The translations under genes and the position numbers were made by a program. The notes beneath the pieces are model-generated. The model saw nothing but the letters and a program-made list of their open reading frames with translations. It was not told the origin of the DNA and did no database searches. Positions 11,831 through 22,699 of a stretch of 64,000 nt of DNA are shown one piece after another; the stretch's first letter is position 1; every line of letters begins with the position of its first letter. The stretch comes from Apoda limacodes (taxonomy: Eukaryota > Arthropoda > Insecta > Lepidoptera > Limacodidae). Where the stretch lies: assembly GCA_946406115.1 (NCBI GenBank), contig OX291554.1:13775092-13839091 (forward strand), written 5' to 3'.

Positions 11831-13689
11831 AATGTAAGGTATTATTATTAGTTGCTTATTGTTGCTGGCAACTGTACAAAAATGACTCCTTAAAATAAAA
11901 ATCTAGTTTGCTTTTAGATCTTAATTACTTTTTCTTAATTTTGACAAAAATGCAGATGCAATTTTATTATTAATTAAATACATGCACGTTTCTCATTTCA
12001 AAATGAGGAACATTGTCCGTAATTTTGCAACAAGTAAACAGAGACAAAAATAAATGCACCACAATTTAAGCTAAACTGTCTTTATCCTGGAAATGCGCGT
12101 CAGGTCGCTTTCGAAGACACCCGTTATCTGTTTCGGCTTTCTCCTTGGATTTATCGACTTTTTTTCTGCTTTAATCCTAGGAGATACGGTCGAGAGACAA
12201 ATGGCTTAAGCAGTACTGGAACGTTAAAGTTACCTTAGGGAAATGTATTTAGATTTTCTTTTTGCTTTTGTTCGACAATACCTACTACTTTACAAAATTA
12301 TTTTCAAATAATGTATAAATAAATCAATCAATAAAGTTCTGAAAGCAACTGAACAAAATAATATATATACATCTATATAAAATATTAATAAACTTTATTT
12401 TTTTATTAATATAGAATTAAATAATTTTTGGGTAGGTACTTTCGTTACCCGTACAATTGTATGATTTTTTTCTCGTCTATTCCATTTTGGAGGTGTGTAA
12501 TAGTAGATTTTATCACAAGGGATGAAAATAATATTTTAACGGCGAGAGCGCTATTTTGAATCCATAGTAAAGCGAAGGAGCTATTTTAAGGTTCTACCTT
12601 AAACTCCAGAGCGCAGTGAGGGATTCAAAGGACGGCGCATGAGGTAAAATAATTTTGCGACTAAGTGATACACTCTTCTTTTTATGATAAAAGATGTAAG
12701 TTTACTTATAATTAAGAATAGTACCTTCATTTATTAATTTCCTTATCATTACTTGAGGAAAACGCACTATTTTTTTATAAAAGTATCATCGTAAATACGA
12801 ATTTGAGTAAACAATTACAAAGTCCGAATACATTTCAGCGGTTTTTACTTTTTCACAAACATTCTTTCTATTTGGTCTGCGCGCGGCCAGCCAGATTATT
12901 ATACAGCCAGTAACTTGTTCGTAAAATTTTGTGATCGATCTCTTTGGTAATTGGAACATTTGTTGTCAATATCCACATTCCAAATAAAAATCACTTTGTG
13001 TCCCAACTTTAATCCCTGTTTACGAGGAACCAACCAGCTCTTTTTGAACAGATGTGATAAAGAAACCATTTTTCGAATAAGGGATCCGTTTGCGGAATAT
13101 TAAAGGTTTAAAGTGCTAGAATTTGTTAGAATCAAGTGTCCCCCCCCTGCCAGCTAAATGGTTGTTTGTTTTTTCTTAATTTTGTGCAAATTTTAATTGA
13201 AAATTTTAAATCTACGTAAACCTTTGTGTGTTTACCTGTATCAATGGTTCCCACACACAATTCTAGGAGTAAGAAGTACTTGTTCTAGAAGCCAAGCAAA
13301 TTATTTAAAAAATCGTTATATTAAGCTAAAATACACAAAAAAGAAGTAAGATATTAAATGTAGTCATTTGAAACTCATAAAACCAAAAGAAAACATTTCC
13401 TGAAAGCGACAAAAAATACTTGAATAAAAAAAATTCAAGGATAGTCAGCTTGCATGTACAACTAAGATTGGAACTACCTATACGAATTGAAAAATTAAAT
13501 AAAACAAATCCCCAAGTATTGAAAAATATAATTCTTAACAAACTAAAAAAGACTAGATAAATAAAAATATTATAGCCAAAATTAATGAGAGAAAAGTTTT
13601 ATGGCTAGAATTAATAAAAAAATGGATGATGATAGCATAGAATAACGATTTCAAAAAATAGAGGAACCAAGTAAAAAAAACTCAACACG
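11831..13689. other. No recognised feature
   Basis: Mostly AT-rich. It includes CTTTATTTTTTTATTAATAT-like low complexity near 12393 and a run of eight C near 13141. A stretch at 12540-12650 with GCGAGAGCGCTATTTTGAAT and AGCGAAGGAGCTATTTTAAG shows a short internal near-repeat. No gene is supported. Confidence 0.45.
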
Positions 13690-14345
13690 ACCTCGACATC
13701 TTTAATAATTGGTTCCAGTACAATCTTTAACTATTAATATCTCTAAAACCTCTTATATTCTTTTTAGAGCCAAAAATAAGCCTATACCCTGGCATACACT
13801 TCTCACTATAAACAATTTTTTATTACATAAAAAAACTCACGAAAAATATCTTGGCTTACACATGGACACCTATTTCACATGGAATACCCATATTGACCAT
13901 ATGAAAACGAAACTGTAACACTCTGCAGGTCTCCTCGTAATATCGCTTGATGCATTCCACGCAAATTACGTTTCACAATTTCTAACGCACATGTAAAACC
14001 ACAACTACAATACCTAATAGAAATATGGGGAAGTGCTGTCAAAACTAGATTACTGGAACTGCAAGTTTTGCAAACCAAAATATCGAAATACTGTTTAACT
14101 ATCATTACCAAACACCAGAAGACAATTATATATCTACAACGCTTGCATTTTCATACGGAAAACCATAAATAAAAACACTCACACAAACTTAACATTCTCA
14201 AAACGAGAAAAGGTTTCCAACTCCAGCACTCGTCAACGCCGTGCTAGTTTCCTTATATTGCCTAGGATTCGAACTAACTACAGCAAAACGATGATTAAAT
14301 TTGAAGGTTTGTCTATAACAAAATACCCCAGATATAAAAAATTTA
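13690..14345 (+). pseudogene. CR1-like LINE RT 3' fragment
   Basis: Plus-strand frame near 13718-13918 reads a LINE palm-to-thumb section: LTINISKTSYILFRAKNK, then HKKTHEKYLGLHMD and TWNTHIDHMKTKL. After a stop the relic continues as HSAGLL..SLDAFHANYVSQF, an IWGSAV-like block near 14020 and YIYNACIFIRKTINKNTHTN near 14134-14195. This is the C-terminal half of a CR1/Jockey-group reverse transcriptase. The catalytic FADD is upstream of what survives. It runs into the interspersed repeat at 14.37 kb. Confidence 0.8.
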
Positions 14346-14365
14346 AACTCGGCCAACACATTTAA

Positions 14366-14800
14366 GAAAAAAATCGGCCAAGTGCGAGTCCGTACCATTA
14401 TCTAAAAAACCGGCAAAAAAATAACGTTTGTTGTATGCCCCCCCCTTTAAATGTTTGTTTTATTTTAATTTAATTATTTAAGTTAAAAAGTATATAAAAC
14501 TAAATATTCTGTGATTATTTCAAGCGTCTACCTGTTGCCGTTATCAATATCAAGCAAAAACGAGCAAAAAAAATCACGTTTGTTGTATGATGTGAGCCCC
14601 CTTAAATATTGATTTTATTCGATTTTTTAGTATTTGTTGATGTAGCGGCAACAGAAATACATCATCTGTGAAAATTTCAACTGACTAACTATCACGGTTC
14701 ATGAGACGGTGACAGACGAACGGACGGATGGACGGACGGACAGCGGAGTCTTAGTAATAGGGTTCCGGTTTTCACCCTCTGGATACGGAACCCTAAAAAG
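14366..14800 (+). repeat. Lepidopteran GTGCGAGTCGG repeat, copy 1
   Basis: Begins AAATCGGCCAAGTGCGAGTC and ends GATACGGAACCCTAAAAA. The middle carries TCACGTTTGTTGTATG, TACCTGTTGCCGTTATCAAT, a phrase TGTGAAAATTTCAACTGAC, and a GACGGACGGACAGCGGAGTC run. This copy lacks the GGACTCGCGCACGAAGGG segment present in the copies at 16.6 and 60.4 kb. A segment containing AACGTTTGTTGTATG ... TTTTATT occurs twice inside. I know the core as a very frequent lepidopteran repeat but not its formal class. Confidence 0.8.
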
Positions 14801-15584
14801 CGACTTGCCCAACTTGTGTCTCAGATAAATCATTATAAAATGTAAGTGAATGCGTTGGACGGGTAAGTTAAGCCAGCTAATTGTATACTATTATGCACTT
14901 TTAAATCTATTTTATTTTGAATTGTAAATTAATAAGTTTTTTTTCTACGTACGACGACAAACATAACTAATGTAAATATATATCATTAAACATGTTCTCA
15001 TGGAAGTGACGTATGTCTTATATGAGAGTAAATGTCTTTAAACCTAATCAAAATAGGGAGTGAAGCCGAAGTATATATACTACGGCTTAATTTGGTCTTT
15101 AACCCTATTACTTTTGTATAATATTATTAATGATATGGAATGAATGTCTGTTTTTGCCAAAATAATAAAAAAAAAACAATAATACATTTTCCTTTTTTTT
15201 AATTCTGGTATCCTTGTCAATCCATATACAAGTAGTAACATAAGCTTAATGTAAAAATAATAAGGATCCCTAAACCTTAATCTTATTAATTATTTCAAAC
15301 AACAAAAGGTAAAATATTACAGGATTATTTTACCCTTTCGTATTGTTAAAGGGGTTAAAGTCCCATTAACACAAGTACAACCGCGACATTTTTCTTGAAA
15401 GGGGCTTCGGATGCTATCGCAACACATTTGCTGTTTATTCCGGTCGGCTTTCTGGATTTATGAGCGTTAGGTTAAAAGTCATGTAGATGGATTATTTAAG
15501 TAATTGGTTTTTTCAGGGTTTCGTAATTTAAAAAAAAAGGGAAAAAAATGTTTTTGTATACGGTCTTATTTCGTTGGCTGTAGC
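14801..15584. other. No gene; one long palindrome
   Basis: AT-rich DNA. At 15063-15088 there is a near-perfect 26-nt palindrome (AAGCCGAAGTATATATAC then TACGGCTT), flanked by AATAGGG at 15053 and CCCTATT at 15113 that extend the symmetry. No coding frame was recognised. Confidence 0.45.
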
Positions 15585-15700
15585 CGTTCGATATCCCTAC
15601 TTCCAGGGTATAGGGATCTCTATGGAGAAACGAGGCTTAGGCCATAGTTTACCACGCTGACCCAATGTAGTGGCGGACGTTGTCAAACTAGTGGCAACTA
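15585..15700. repeat. SINE-like repeat, partial
   Basis: Phrases GCTTAGGCCATAGTTTACCA and CGCTGACCCAATGTAGTGG resemble the GCCATAGTCCACCACGCTGGCCCAATG-type block of the SINE-like family seen at 3.7, 21.0 and 21.9 kb. Only this block is recognisable. Confidence 0.35.
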
Positions 15701-16198
15701 GACGGTCAAAGTTATCTATATAGCAGCAAATACGGCCTATAAACTTGGCTCGGCCAGGGCCGACGGTTTATTTTCCATTCCAAAACATGGAGGAGCGTAC
15801 CACTAGATCAGTCACACATCCATTGACTGAGTTTAACGTACCTACATACCACACCTTTATTTTCAGGAAGTACAAAAATGCAGTGGTACTACAAAAAATA
15901 AATTTCCCGGTAATTCAATCAATGGAACTATTAAATGGTACTACAAAATAACAGAAATAGAAATTAACAAATAGAGATAAAAGCGTTAGTGTTCTATTAA
16001 ACGAAGTTTTAATTGACAGCTCCACTTATCCAATATGAATACCATCTGGGATATCTTATGTAAATACCAATTCTTCTATGCGCGGGATTTGCTTGCTGTT
16101 TTACAACGATTATATTAGTTTTACCTGTTTGTTTGAGTCAAATCTTGTAATCGTAATTTCGATCACTTCCCGACTAGCTTCTTCTTCTTCTTATTGCG
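15701..16198. other. No recognised feature
   Basis: Contains a local near-duplication (ATGCAGTGGTACTACAAAA near 15878 and AAATGGTACTACAAAA near 15932). The short frame at 15745-15951 has no recognisable domain. Confidence 0.4.
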
Positions 16199-16415
16199 GT
16201 GCCTCTCCACTACTGGAGGTTGGCCGTCAACTCCGCACATCTCTCCTTGTCCCTCGCCAGACGAAAAAGTTCTTTTACGTTGACGATACCGGTCCATTGT
16301 CTAATATTTCGGAGCCAAGACATTTTTCTTCTTCCGACGCGTCTTTTCCCCTCAATCTTTCCCATCATTATTGTCTGGAGAAGATGATAGCGCCGAATAG
16401 CAAGAACGCTCAAAT
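16199..16415 (-). pseudogene. RTE-type LINE extreme C-terminus
   Basis: The minus-strand frame carries LQTIMMGKIEGKRRVGRR, then KMSWLRNIRQWTGI, ELFRLARDKERCAELTANLQ at its end. This is a hallmark C-terminal tail of RTE-type LINEs in insects (GKIEGKR..GRR..SWL.NLR.W and ELFR.A..K......ANL). About 65 codons remain open; everything upstream is missing, so it is a 5'-truncated insertion. Confidence 0.85.
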
Positions 16416-16640
16416 TTTTAGGGAAGGTCAGACCTCAGTAACAATACAATTATTAATAGCGAGCAACACTATTACATCAATATTAACCGCCATTTTGAAA
16501 CTTTTCATTTTGTATAGTTTATGAAATCGTAGTGCCGTTAGGTGGAGTAATAAATTCTAACAGCGCCACCTACGTAATGTGTTAAGTAACATGGTAATGA
16601 GTTGTGCACTAAAAACAGCAGTATAAAATAAAAATATTAT

Positions 16641-17066
16641 AAAAAAAAAAAAAAATCGGCCAAGTGCGAGTCGGACTTGCGCACGAAGGGTTCCGTACCA
16701 TTCTCTATAAAAACGGCAAAAAAAATATTTGTTTTTTTTTTTAATTTAATTATTTGTTTTTAAAGTGACTATATATCTAAATATTCTGTGAATATAACAA
16801 GCGTCTACCTGTTGCCGTTATCAATATCGAGCAAAAAAATATCACGTTCGTTGTATGGGAGCCCTCTTAAATATTTATTTTATTCTGTTTTTTAGTATTT
16901 GTTTTTATAGCGGCAATAAAAATACATCTTCTGTGAAAATTTCAACTGTCTGACTATCACGGTTCATGAGATGAACTGGTGACAGACGGAAGGAAGGACG
17001 GACGGACAGCGAAGTCTTAGTAATAGATTACCGCTAATTACCACTTAGGTACGGAACCCTAAAAAT
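16641..17066 (+). repeat. Lepidopteran GTGCGAGTCGG repeat, copy 2
   Basis: Preceded by a 15-nt A run, it starts AATCGGCCAAGTGCGAGTCG and contains GCGCACGAAGGGTTCCGTAC near 16679. It ends GGTACGGAACCCTAAAAA. AGGGTTCCGTACC at the start and GGTACGGAACCCT at the end are inverted relative to each other. The internal phrases match the copies at 14.4 and 60.4 kb. Confidence 0.85.
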
Positions 17067-17179
17067 CACGCTTATAAAATATAAAAAGTAGAAAATAAGC
17101 CCCCATATATCACGGAGCAAAAAAGCGTGGGCACTTTACTTTATCAAAACAAGATAGTTGAAACGTAGACTGGTTTATT

Positions 17180-17876
17180 TAAATAACATAAATGTGTGTT
17201 TCACTTAAATTGGGAATCTTTAAGCTCATTAGTCTAGAAAGTCGCAGAAAGATCCTTGACCACTTATTTCTATACAAAATAGTAAATAGCTATATCGATT
17301 GTCCGCACCTATTGAGCCAAATAAAGTTAAACGTTCCTCTGAAATTGTGTCGGCCCTCCAGATACCTGCCTTTTCATGCTAAAAGTTCTAGAACCAATTT
17401 AGGGCATTTTTCCTCCACCATCTACAGGATACAATCACAATATAGTCAATTATCACGCTCATCTACAAATAAAATTGATATGTTCTGCACACTGCGCCAA
17501 TTCAGAGCCGCAGTGCTCGATCTCTTTTCACCTAAGCAACTATAATTTTTCTGCTTTTTCCCTTATATACCTAACTATCTGTATTCCTAAAGGAAAAAAT
17601 AAAATAAAATAATAATTCTATTAACTTATTGTCTTTTTTGTGTTTTTGCATGTTTTGTACTTTTTGCGTTTTGTGTTTTTCTTTGCGTTTTTTGGATTTT
17701 TTGTATTTATTGTGTCTTAGTATATTAAGCCTTCGTTTTGCATTTTTTACGATGAATGTCGTGGCAGCCTGTAATTAAAGTAGCATTAAGTAATTTAGTC
17801 CTGCGAACCAATGTAATTGCTATGTAATTTATGTATACTTTGTTGGTTGTCCTGAAATAAATAAATAAATAAATCT
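17180..17876 (+). pseudogene. CR1/L2-like LINE 3' end with AATAAAT tail
   Basis: A 117-codon open frame (17192-17545) carries the C-terminal tail of a CR1/L2-group reverse transcriptase: LESRRKILDHLFLYKIVNSY, IDCPHLLSQI, RPSRYLPFHAKSSRTN and a final RQFRAAVLDLF. It is followed by a T/G-rich 3' UTR-like stretch. The copy finishes at CCTGAAATAAATAAATAAAT near 17855, the short microsatellite tail typical of this LINE group. It is strongly 5' truncated, and the surviving frame has no internal stop. Confidence 0.85.
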
Positions 17877-18844
17877 GGGAAAAAACAAAAAATATAAAAG
17901 CATTGGAATAAGAATAGATCCACCCAACGTGTGCTACCCACGAGCAGTACATATCGTTTGCAAAAACTCATAAAGGCACGTCGGTAAATGAAAAATCTAC
18001 TTTTTAATTTTTAAAGTTTTGATTTTTTTCTTTCTTAACTTAACCAAGCTCTTATAAGTTGAACTGTTTATTTAAAGAACAGTCAATGTCTACAGCCTGG
18101 GGTGTTTGTCCTTGCGATTCCTGATTACGTTAAAACAGACGCATCGCAAGAACGCAAGATACAAGACGCAGAAACAAGTAAAATTATCTAAAATAATAAA
18201 AAACCCCAGCCAAAAAACATCGTATCGATTGGACTCACTCAAACTCAAAGAACCTTTTTGACGTGACAACGTCTTATAAATTGGTTTGCCGGGTGACACT
18301 TCAAGAAACTGCGTTACGCTCCGCTCACGTTATGCGCTCACAATGAGAGCGAGTGAGAGGCACGCGCCCGCCTAAGAGCGAGAGAGACAGACATAAAATC
18401 ATTGTCACGTAAAACTTTCGCCCGTATACCGACTTTACAGGCAACCAGTTTTTTAATCGAGTAGACTTTTAAACAGCATTTTAGAACTGTCAATTAATTT
18501 TATAGAATTTACCACTGGTTCAAAAAGATTTTATTACCAAGAAGAGTCTCTATATTAACAAAAAATAAATATATGTAAATTGTTTATATCGGTCGGTGTG
18601 CCCCATGTGTGCTCCTAAATAGACTACTAGTCTCTCATCCTCTATAAAGGACTACTGGAAGAAATCTTTAAATAGAGAAAAGTTTACCTATATGTTTAAC
18701 TTTTCTTTTTATGTAATTAATGTGTTTTAAAATTATAATGTACAGTAAACAATTACAATAAATAACAATATTTTATATTTTCTTCAAATTTATATAAAAA
18801 ATAATACAAGTACAATAGTCTAGGTAAACTCTCTACACTAGGTA
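17877..18844. other. No recognised gene
   Basis: AT-rich. 18300-18420 is locally GC-richer with GAGAGCGAGTGAGAGGCACG and CGAGAGAGACAGACATAAAA, a composition seen in dispersed moth repeats, but I cannot match it elsewhere in the window. Confidence 0.4.
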
Positions 18845-19480
18845 ATAACATAATATACAATGTATTTGTAAGAAAATATTACAAATTCTTTCAAATTAAT
18901 TAAGTTAAGTTAAGTTAATTCTTTCAAGCATGTTTATCATCAAATTTTTACTTAATAGTTTTTTTATTAAACTATCTTAAATGTACATTTAAAATTTATT
19001 TAGATATAAATTGACTGCATTTGCAGGAATTTTATTGTAAAAATGTATACTTTGTATTGCAATAGAGCTAGTTGTATGTAACTTCTAAAGACGAAATTTT
19101 GGAACTAACATTTTATCCTCATTTCTTGTATTAACACTGTGTAGGTCACTAATTTTAGTGTTAATATATTTATGGGGAACAGATAAAACAACAAACTTCC
19201 CTAAAATATTCTCTAGGGGAATTTCGGTGTCTCAGTTTATAGATTGACCGCATTTTTCTTTTTTGCAAAATAAAGACTGCTGCTCAGCAGCCCAACCTAT
19301 CCTAAAGCAAAAGGCATGACGAAATGAAATTAGACCATAACCAGAGTACACCAAGCGAGCAATGTAAACATCTGTAAGCTGCCTAATTTTTTTTACTGCA
19401 TAAGCAGCTGAACTACGTTTCCCTGCAAGAACTGTAACACTGAGAGGATGTGAGGGTTCCACTGAAAGGAAAAGAGTAAA
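18845..19480 (-). pseudogene. CR1/L2-like LINE 3' fragment
   Basis: The minus strand reads SSAAYAVKKIRQLTDVYIAR near 19430-19370 and LVYSGY..LISFRHAF..GWAAEQQSLF near 19360-19260. Past a stop it continues as ISDLHSVNTRNEDKMLVPKF near 19155-19100 and IHFYNKIPANAV near 19050. These are the thumb region and C-terminal tail (HS.NTRN.D and LYNK.P blocks) of CR1/L2-group reverse transcriptases. 5' truncated, with frameshifts. Confidence 0.8.
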
Positions 19481-20944
19481 AGTAGCTAAGAATCCCTCGG
19501 CAATTCATCATCAGACACTGATTACTATCTTTCTATTACCTATTTATTAAGACCATTCCAATGAGACCTAAACATAATACCTCTGCTGTAAGTTGGTAAG
19601 GAAGTGGATTTGTTGCAGGTTCCAGGTGATGCAGCAGCATCAGATAAATCATGTTCTTGCAATATCATTGTCAAGTAACAGGATTTAAAATTTAGATCGA
19701 TCGAACCTGTGGAAGTTGCTCATATCCCTTACAATTAATCTTTAATCTAATCTTTAAACGGCTGAACAGATTTTAAAAGAAATGAATCGATATTAGTTTA
19801 TTCGTTTAAGGCGCTACGATGCCAATCATCATATTCCAGGCGATGCGATCTTATGGACTCAGATCCATTTAGATTCTTCTTTCAGTTGATCGATTTCATT
19901 ATAAAAAAAAAAAAAACTATATTTCACGATATATCTGCACACTAAACATTTTTTTTAAGCGTGTATTGCATTTCCTCATAATGAAAATTGGTAAAATAAT
20001 TAGAATTGGTTGTTATCTATTGTATTATTTATATATGTATGTGGGTAAAAGTTAAAAAAGTGACTACAAAACGGTAAAAACGTTAAATTCCATACAAAAC
20101 AAAAAGTTTCAAGGGGTCATTATGGTATAAATTATTTATAAGTAAACAAAAATCTCATAGGTATATATATTTTTAGTAAATTTAAATCCATATTATTGGT
20201 ATTACATAAATTTGCTTTCATTCTGGCCTATATCGCCCTCTTAATTTATGTTTTGAGTCGTGCTCCTACAAAAAACAATAAAATTAACGGACTGGTAAAT
20301 AGCTGTGTTGTCAATTTTCTAAGGCCGAAAACGTGGGCTTTAAAAGTCTTACCACAAGTTTATTGCGTTACGCTCAATGTGTTTGGTGAAAATTAACATT
20401 TAAAAGGTTTAAACGAGAATTACGATGGATTTCATCAGTAGGATATACTTGCTGCTTGAAATACTTTAAGATTATATTTAACAAGCTTTAAACGCGACTC
20501 CACTTGTGCTCGGGGCGGATCAACCCAATTTCTTTTTATCTTCTGAGTGCCAATGCGACTTAGACTTAATTTTTTAGTAGCCAATGTTCTTCCCAGTGCA
20601 AGGTGCAAGCTATCATCAACTGCCGAATTTCATCGATTTCGGTTTATAGGGTAAGTCGAGTTGTTTTTTTCCGTAGGCCGCTCTATGGCGTACCCAGGAG
20701 ACAGGGCGAGAGATTATTAGATACATAAGAATATTAGCTGCCCTCCTTTAACCCAAAAACTACGAGTATGAACACCCATGCCAGCTTTAGTAGAACTGAT
20801 GAACAAACTTCCATATTTAAGTTCTATATTTATTATGCTAATGTACAAAACCCTCGGGATGCAAAGTTAGCTCTGATTGTTAGGTAGTAATTTAATTTTA
20901 CGTTGGTAATATGTCATTATTGTTTTACTTTAATTCTCTTAGAT
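19481..20944. other. No recognised feature
   Basis: AT-rich DNA with a 14-nt A run near 19903. Open frames are short and lack domains. Confidence 0.45.
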
Positions 20945-21195
20945 ACTTCCTTACCAGCTTTCATACGTCCCCACTCACGGACACGGCCTAGCATTACCTT
21001 AGGCAATTTGAGCCCATTGTTTGGGCTATAGTCCATCCCACTGGACCATTGCGGGTTGTGGATTTCACACACTTTATTTTGACGTACTTCACTAAAAAAT
21101 AGTGGTGTGAACAAACAATGCCAATGCATATGAGAAATTAAGGAATACTTATTGGTGTACCAATTGCTGCATGTGCTCGACCCCCCGCCCCTTGG
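20945..21195. repeat. SINE-like repeat, copy 2
   Basis: Has ACGGCCTAGCATTACC, GCAATTTGAGCCCATTGTTT, CCACTGGACCATTGCGGGTT, GTGGATTTCACACAC and a terminal TATTGGTGTACCAATTGCTG. This is the same phrase order as the copies at 3.7 and 21.9 kb. It lies between two other repeats and has no coding content. Confidence 0.55.
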
Positions 21196-21307
21196 AAAGC
21201 GAGAAAGTCGCCGAAACCATTAGGCAAACACAGCCCTACTTATTTGAAATAAATAAAAAAAAGAAGCGGCGTAGAGTTTTTTTGTAATTTTTACAAAAAC
21301 TCACTCT

Positions 21308-21607
21308 GGGCGCGTTCGTTTTGGGATGCAGGTTATTTTCATTACCTTTGTCACCTGTCATCCGTTCGTTTGGTATCAAAAATATCAAAATTTTAGTATC
21401 ATCTGTAATAAACTGTCATGCGTTCGTTTACGAAATTTTTGTTATTTTAGTCACTTTTGCCACCGAAAAATGAAACTGTCGACCCATGTCTGGAGGTGGG
21501 GTTTTTGTGTTAATCATACACGAACATTAGGTGTGGCAAAACTGGCGTTATCAAAGGTGTGAAAAGCATCAATCGTGGGAACTCTTAATCCCAAAACGAA
21601 CGCGCCC
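21308..21607. mobile_element. 300-bp MITE with perfect 20-bp inverted ends
   Basis: The left end GGGCGCGTTCGTTTTGGGAT (21308-21327) is the exact reverse complement of 21588-21607. TCT at 21305-21307 and TCT at 21608-21610 form a 3-bp direct flank duplication. The motif CGTTCGTTT recurs inside at about 21363 and 21421, as expected for subterminal transposase-binding repeats. Three-base duplications and G-rich ends suggest PIF/Harbinger or CACTA affinity; this is inference. An open frame at 21326-21562 spans the interior and is unlikely to be a gene. Confidence 0.85.
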
Positions 21608-21859
21608 TCTGTTATAAATTTTACGCACATGTATAAATATATTTAAGGTATTGGCCAGCGTTTTTTCGCATCGTGAGCCAACTGCGGCGTAGGCATGACA
21701 ATCAACCTACACAGGACGACCTACGTGGTTAATTACCCACCTGTATTTTTACCTCTGGAAATATGAATGAAAGAAGAAAAATACGACGGAAGAAGGTACC
21801 GACTCCAGGCTGGTTTTTAGTCGCAGTAACTAATTTAGAAAGTGGAAGGTTATGCAAGT

Positions 21860-22155
21860 TTCCTTATGAGCCTCATACGTCTCCACTGTTGGGGCACGGC
21901 CTACCCTCACAAAGGGCGATTTGAGCCATAGTTCCAAACGGGCCCAGTGCGGATTGTAGACTTTACATACGTTCTTTTTTTTTGACGTTTGAACTTTTCC
22001 CTATGATTTTTTGCCTTTTCTAAAAATCCAGTCGTGTGATTAATTAATGTACTTTAGACATAAGAAAAAGATTCATTGGTGCAGGCCGGTCTCGAACCTC
22101 CGCCGCTCAGGACGCAAAGTGAAATCGAAACTCGTCGGCCACTAAAGATTTTGCA
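21860..22155. repeat. SINE-like repeat, copy 3
   Basis: Phrases CACGGCCTACCCTCACAAAG, GGCGATTTGAGCCATAGTTC, GGCCCAGTGCGGATTGTAGA and GGCCGGTCTCGAACCTCCGC are in order. On the minus strand the last contains GGTTCGAGACC, a good match to the RNA polymerase III B box, which suggests a tRNA-derived SINE read from the minus strand. This is the best preserved copy in the window. Confidence 0.6.
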
Positions 22156-22699
22156 AGTTTACACCGTTTTTAATCGTTCGATAGTTCGTAGGCACAGATA
22201 TCAGTGTTACAAGCTTTCATATGATACGGCAAAGACGTGTAATATAAGTGTAAAAAATAATGCAGGAGATAATTCTGCAATAGCTCAACGTCAGGTAGGC
22301 CGCGCCAACATACTTGTCGATAAAACGCTAAAATATACATCAAAACTTCTATAAGATTCGATATTACCACCTATAATATTATATGTTTAAAGAAAAAAGA
22401 AGTAATAGGGTGGGCGAGCGATACGGTGTGAGCTCACGGGGGATGGCACAAACAGAAAGGGCAGAACAACGTCTGCCAGTTCAGGTGGTAAATAAAAAAT
22501 GTTTGTTTAGTAACTATGTCTATCACTCTTTAACGCCTTAACAATGAAACCGATTAGGCTGTTATTTGGAATGGAGATAGCTTAAACCATGAATTTAACA
22601 CCAAAAGGTACATTCTATTATAACGAAATCAAAAGTTCCTGTAGAAATTTATAGCTGCATTCTTATAGCTAACCTGCTATAGCAAATTATTTAGGCTCA
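22156..22699. other. No recognised feature
   Basis: Contains short frames without domains and the stretch GGGTGGGCGAGCGATACGGT near 22410. Nothing further was recognised. Confidence 0.4.
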
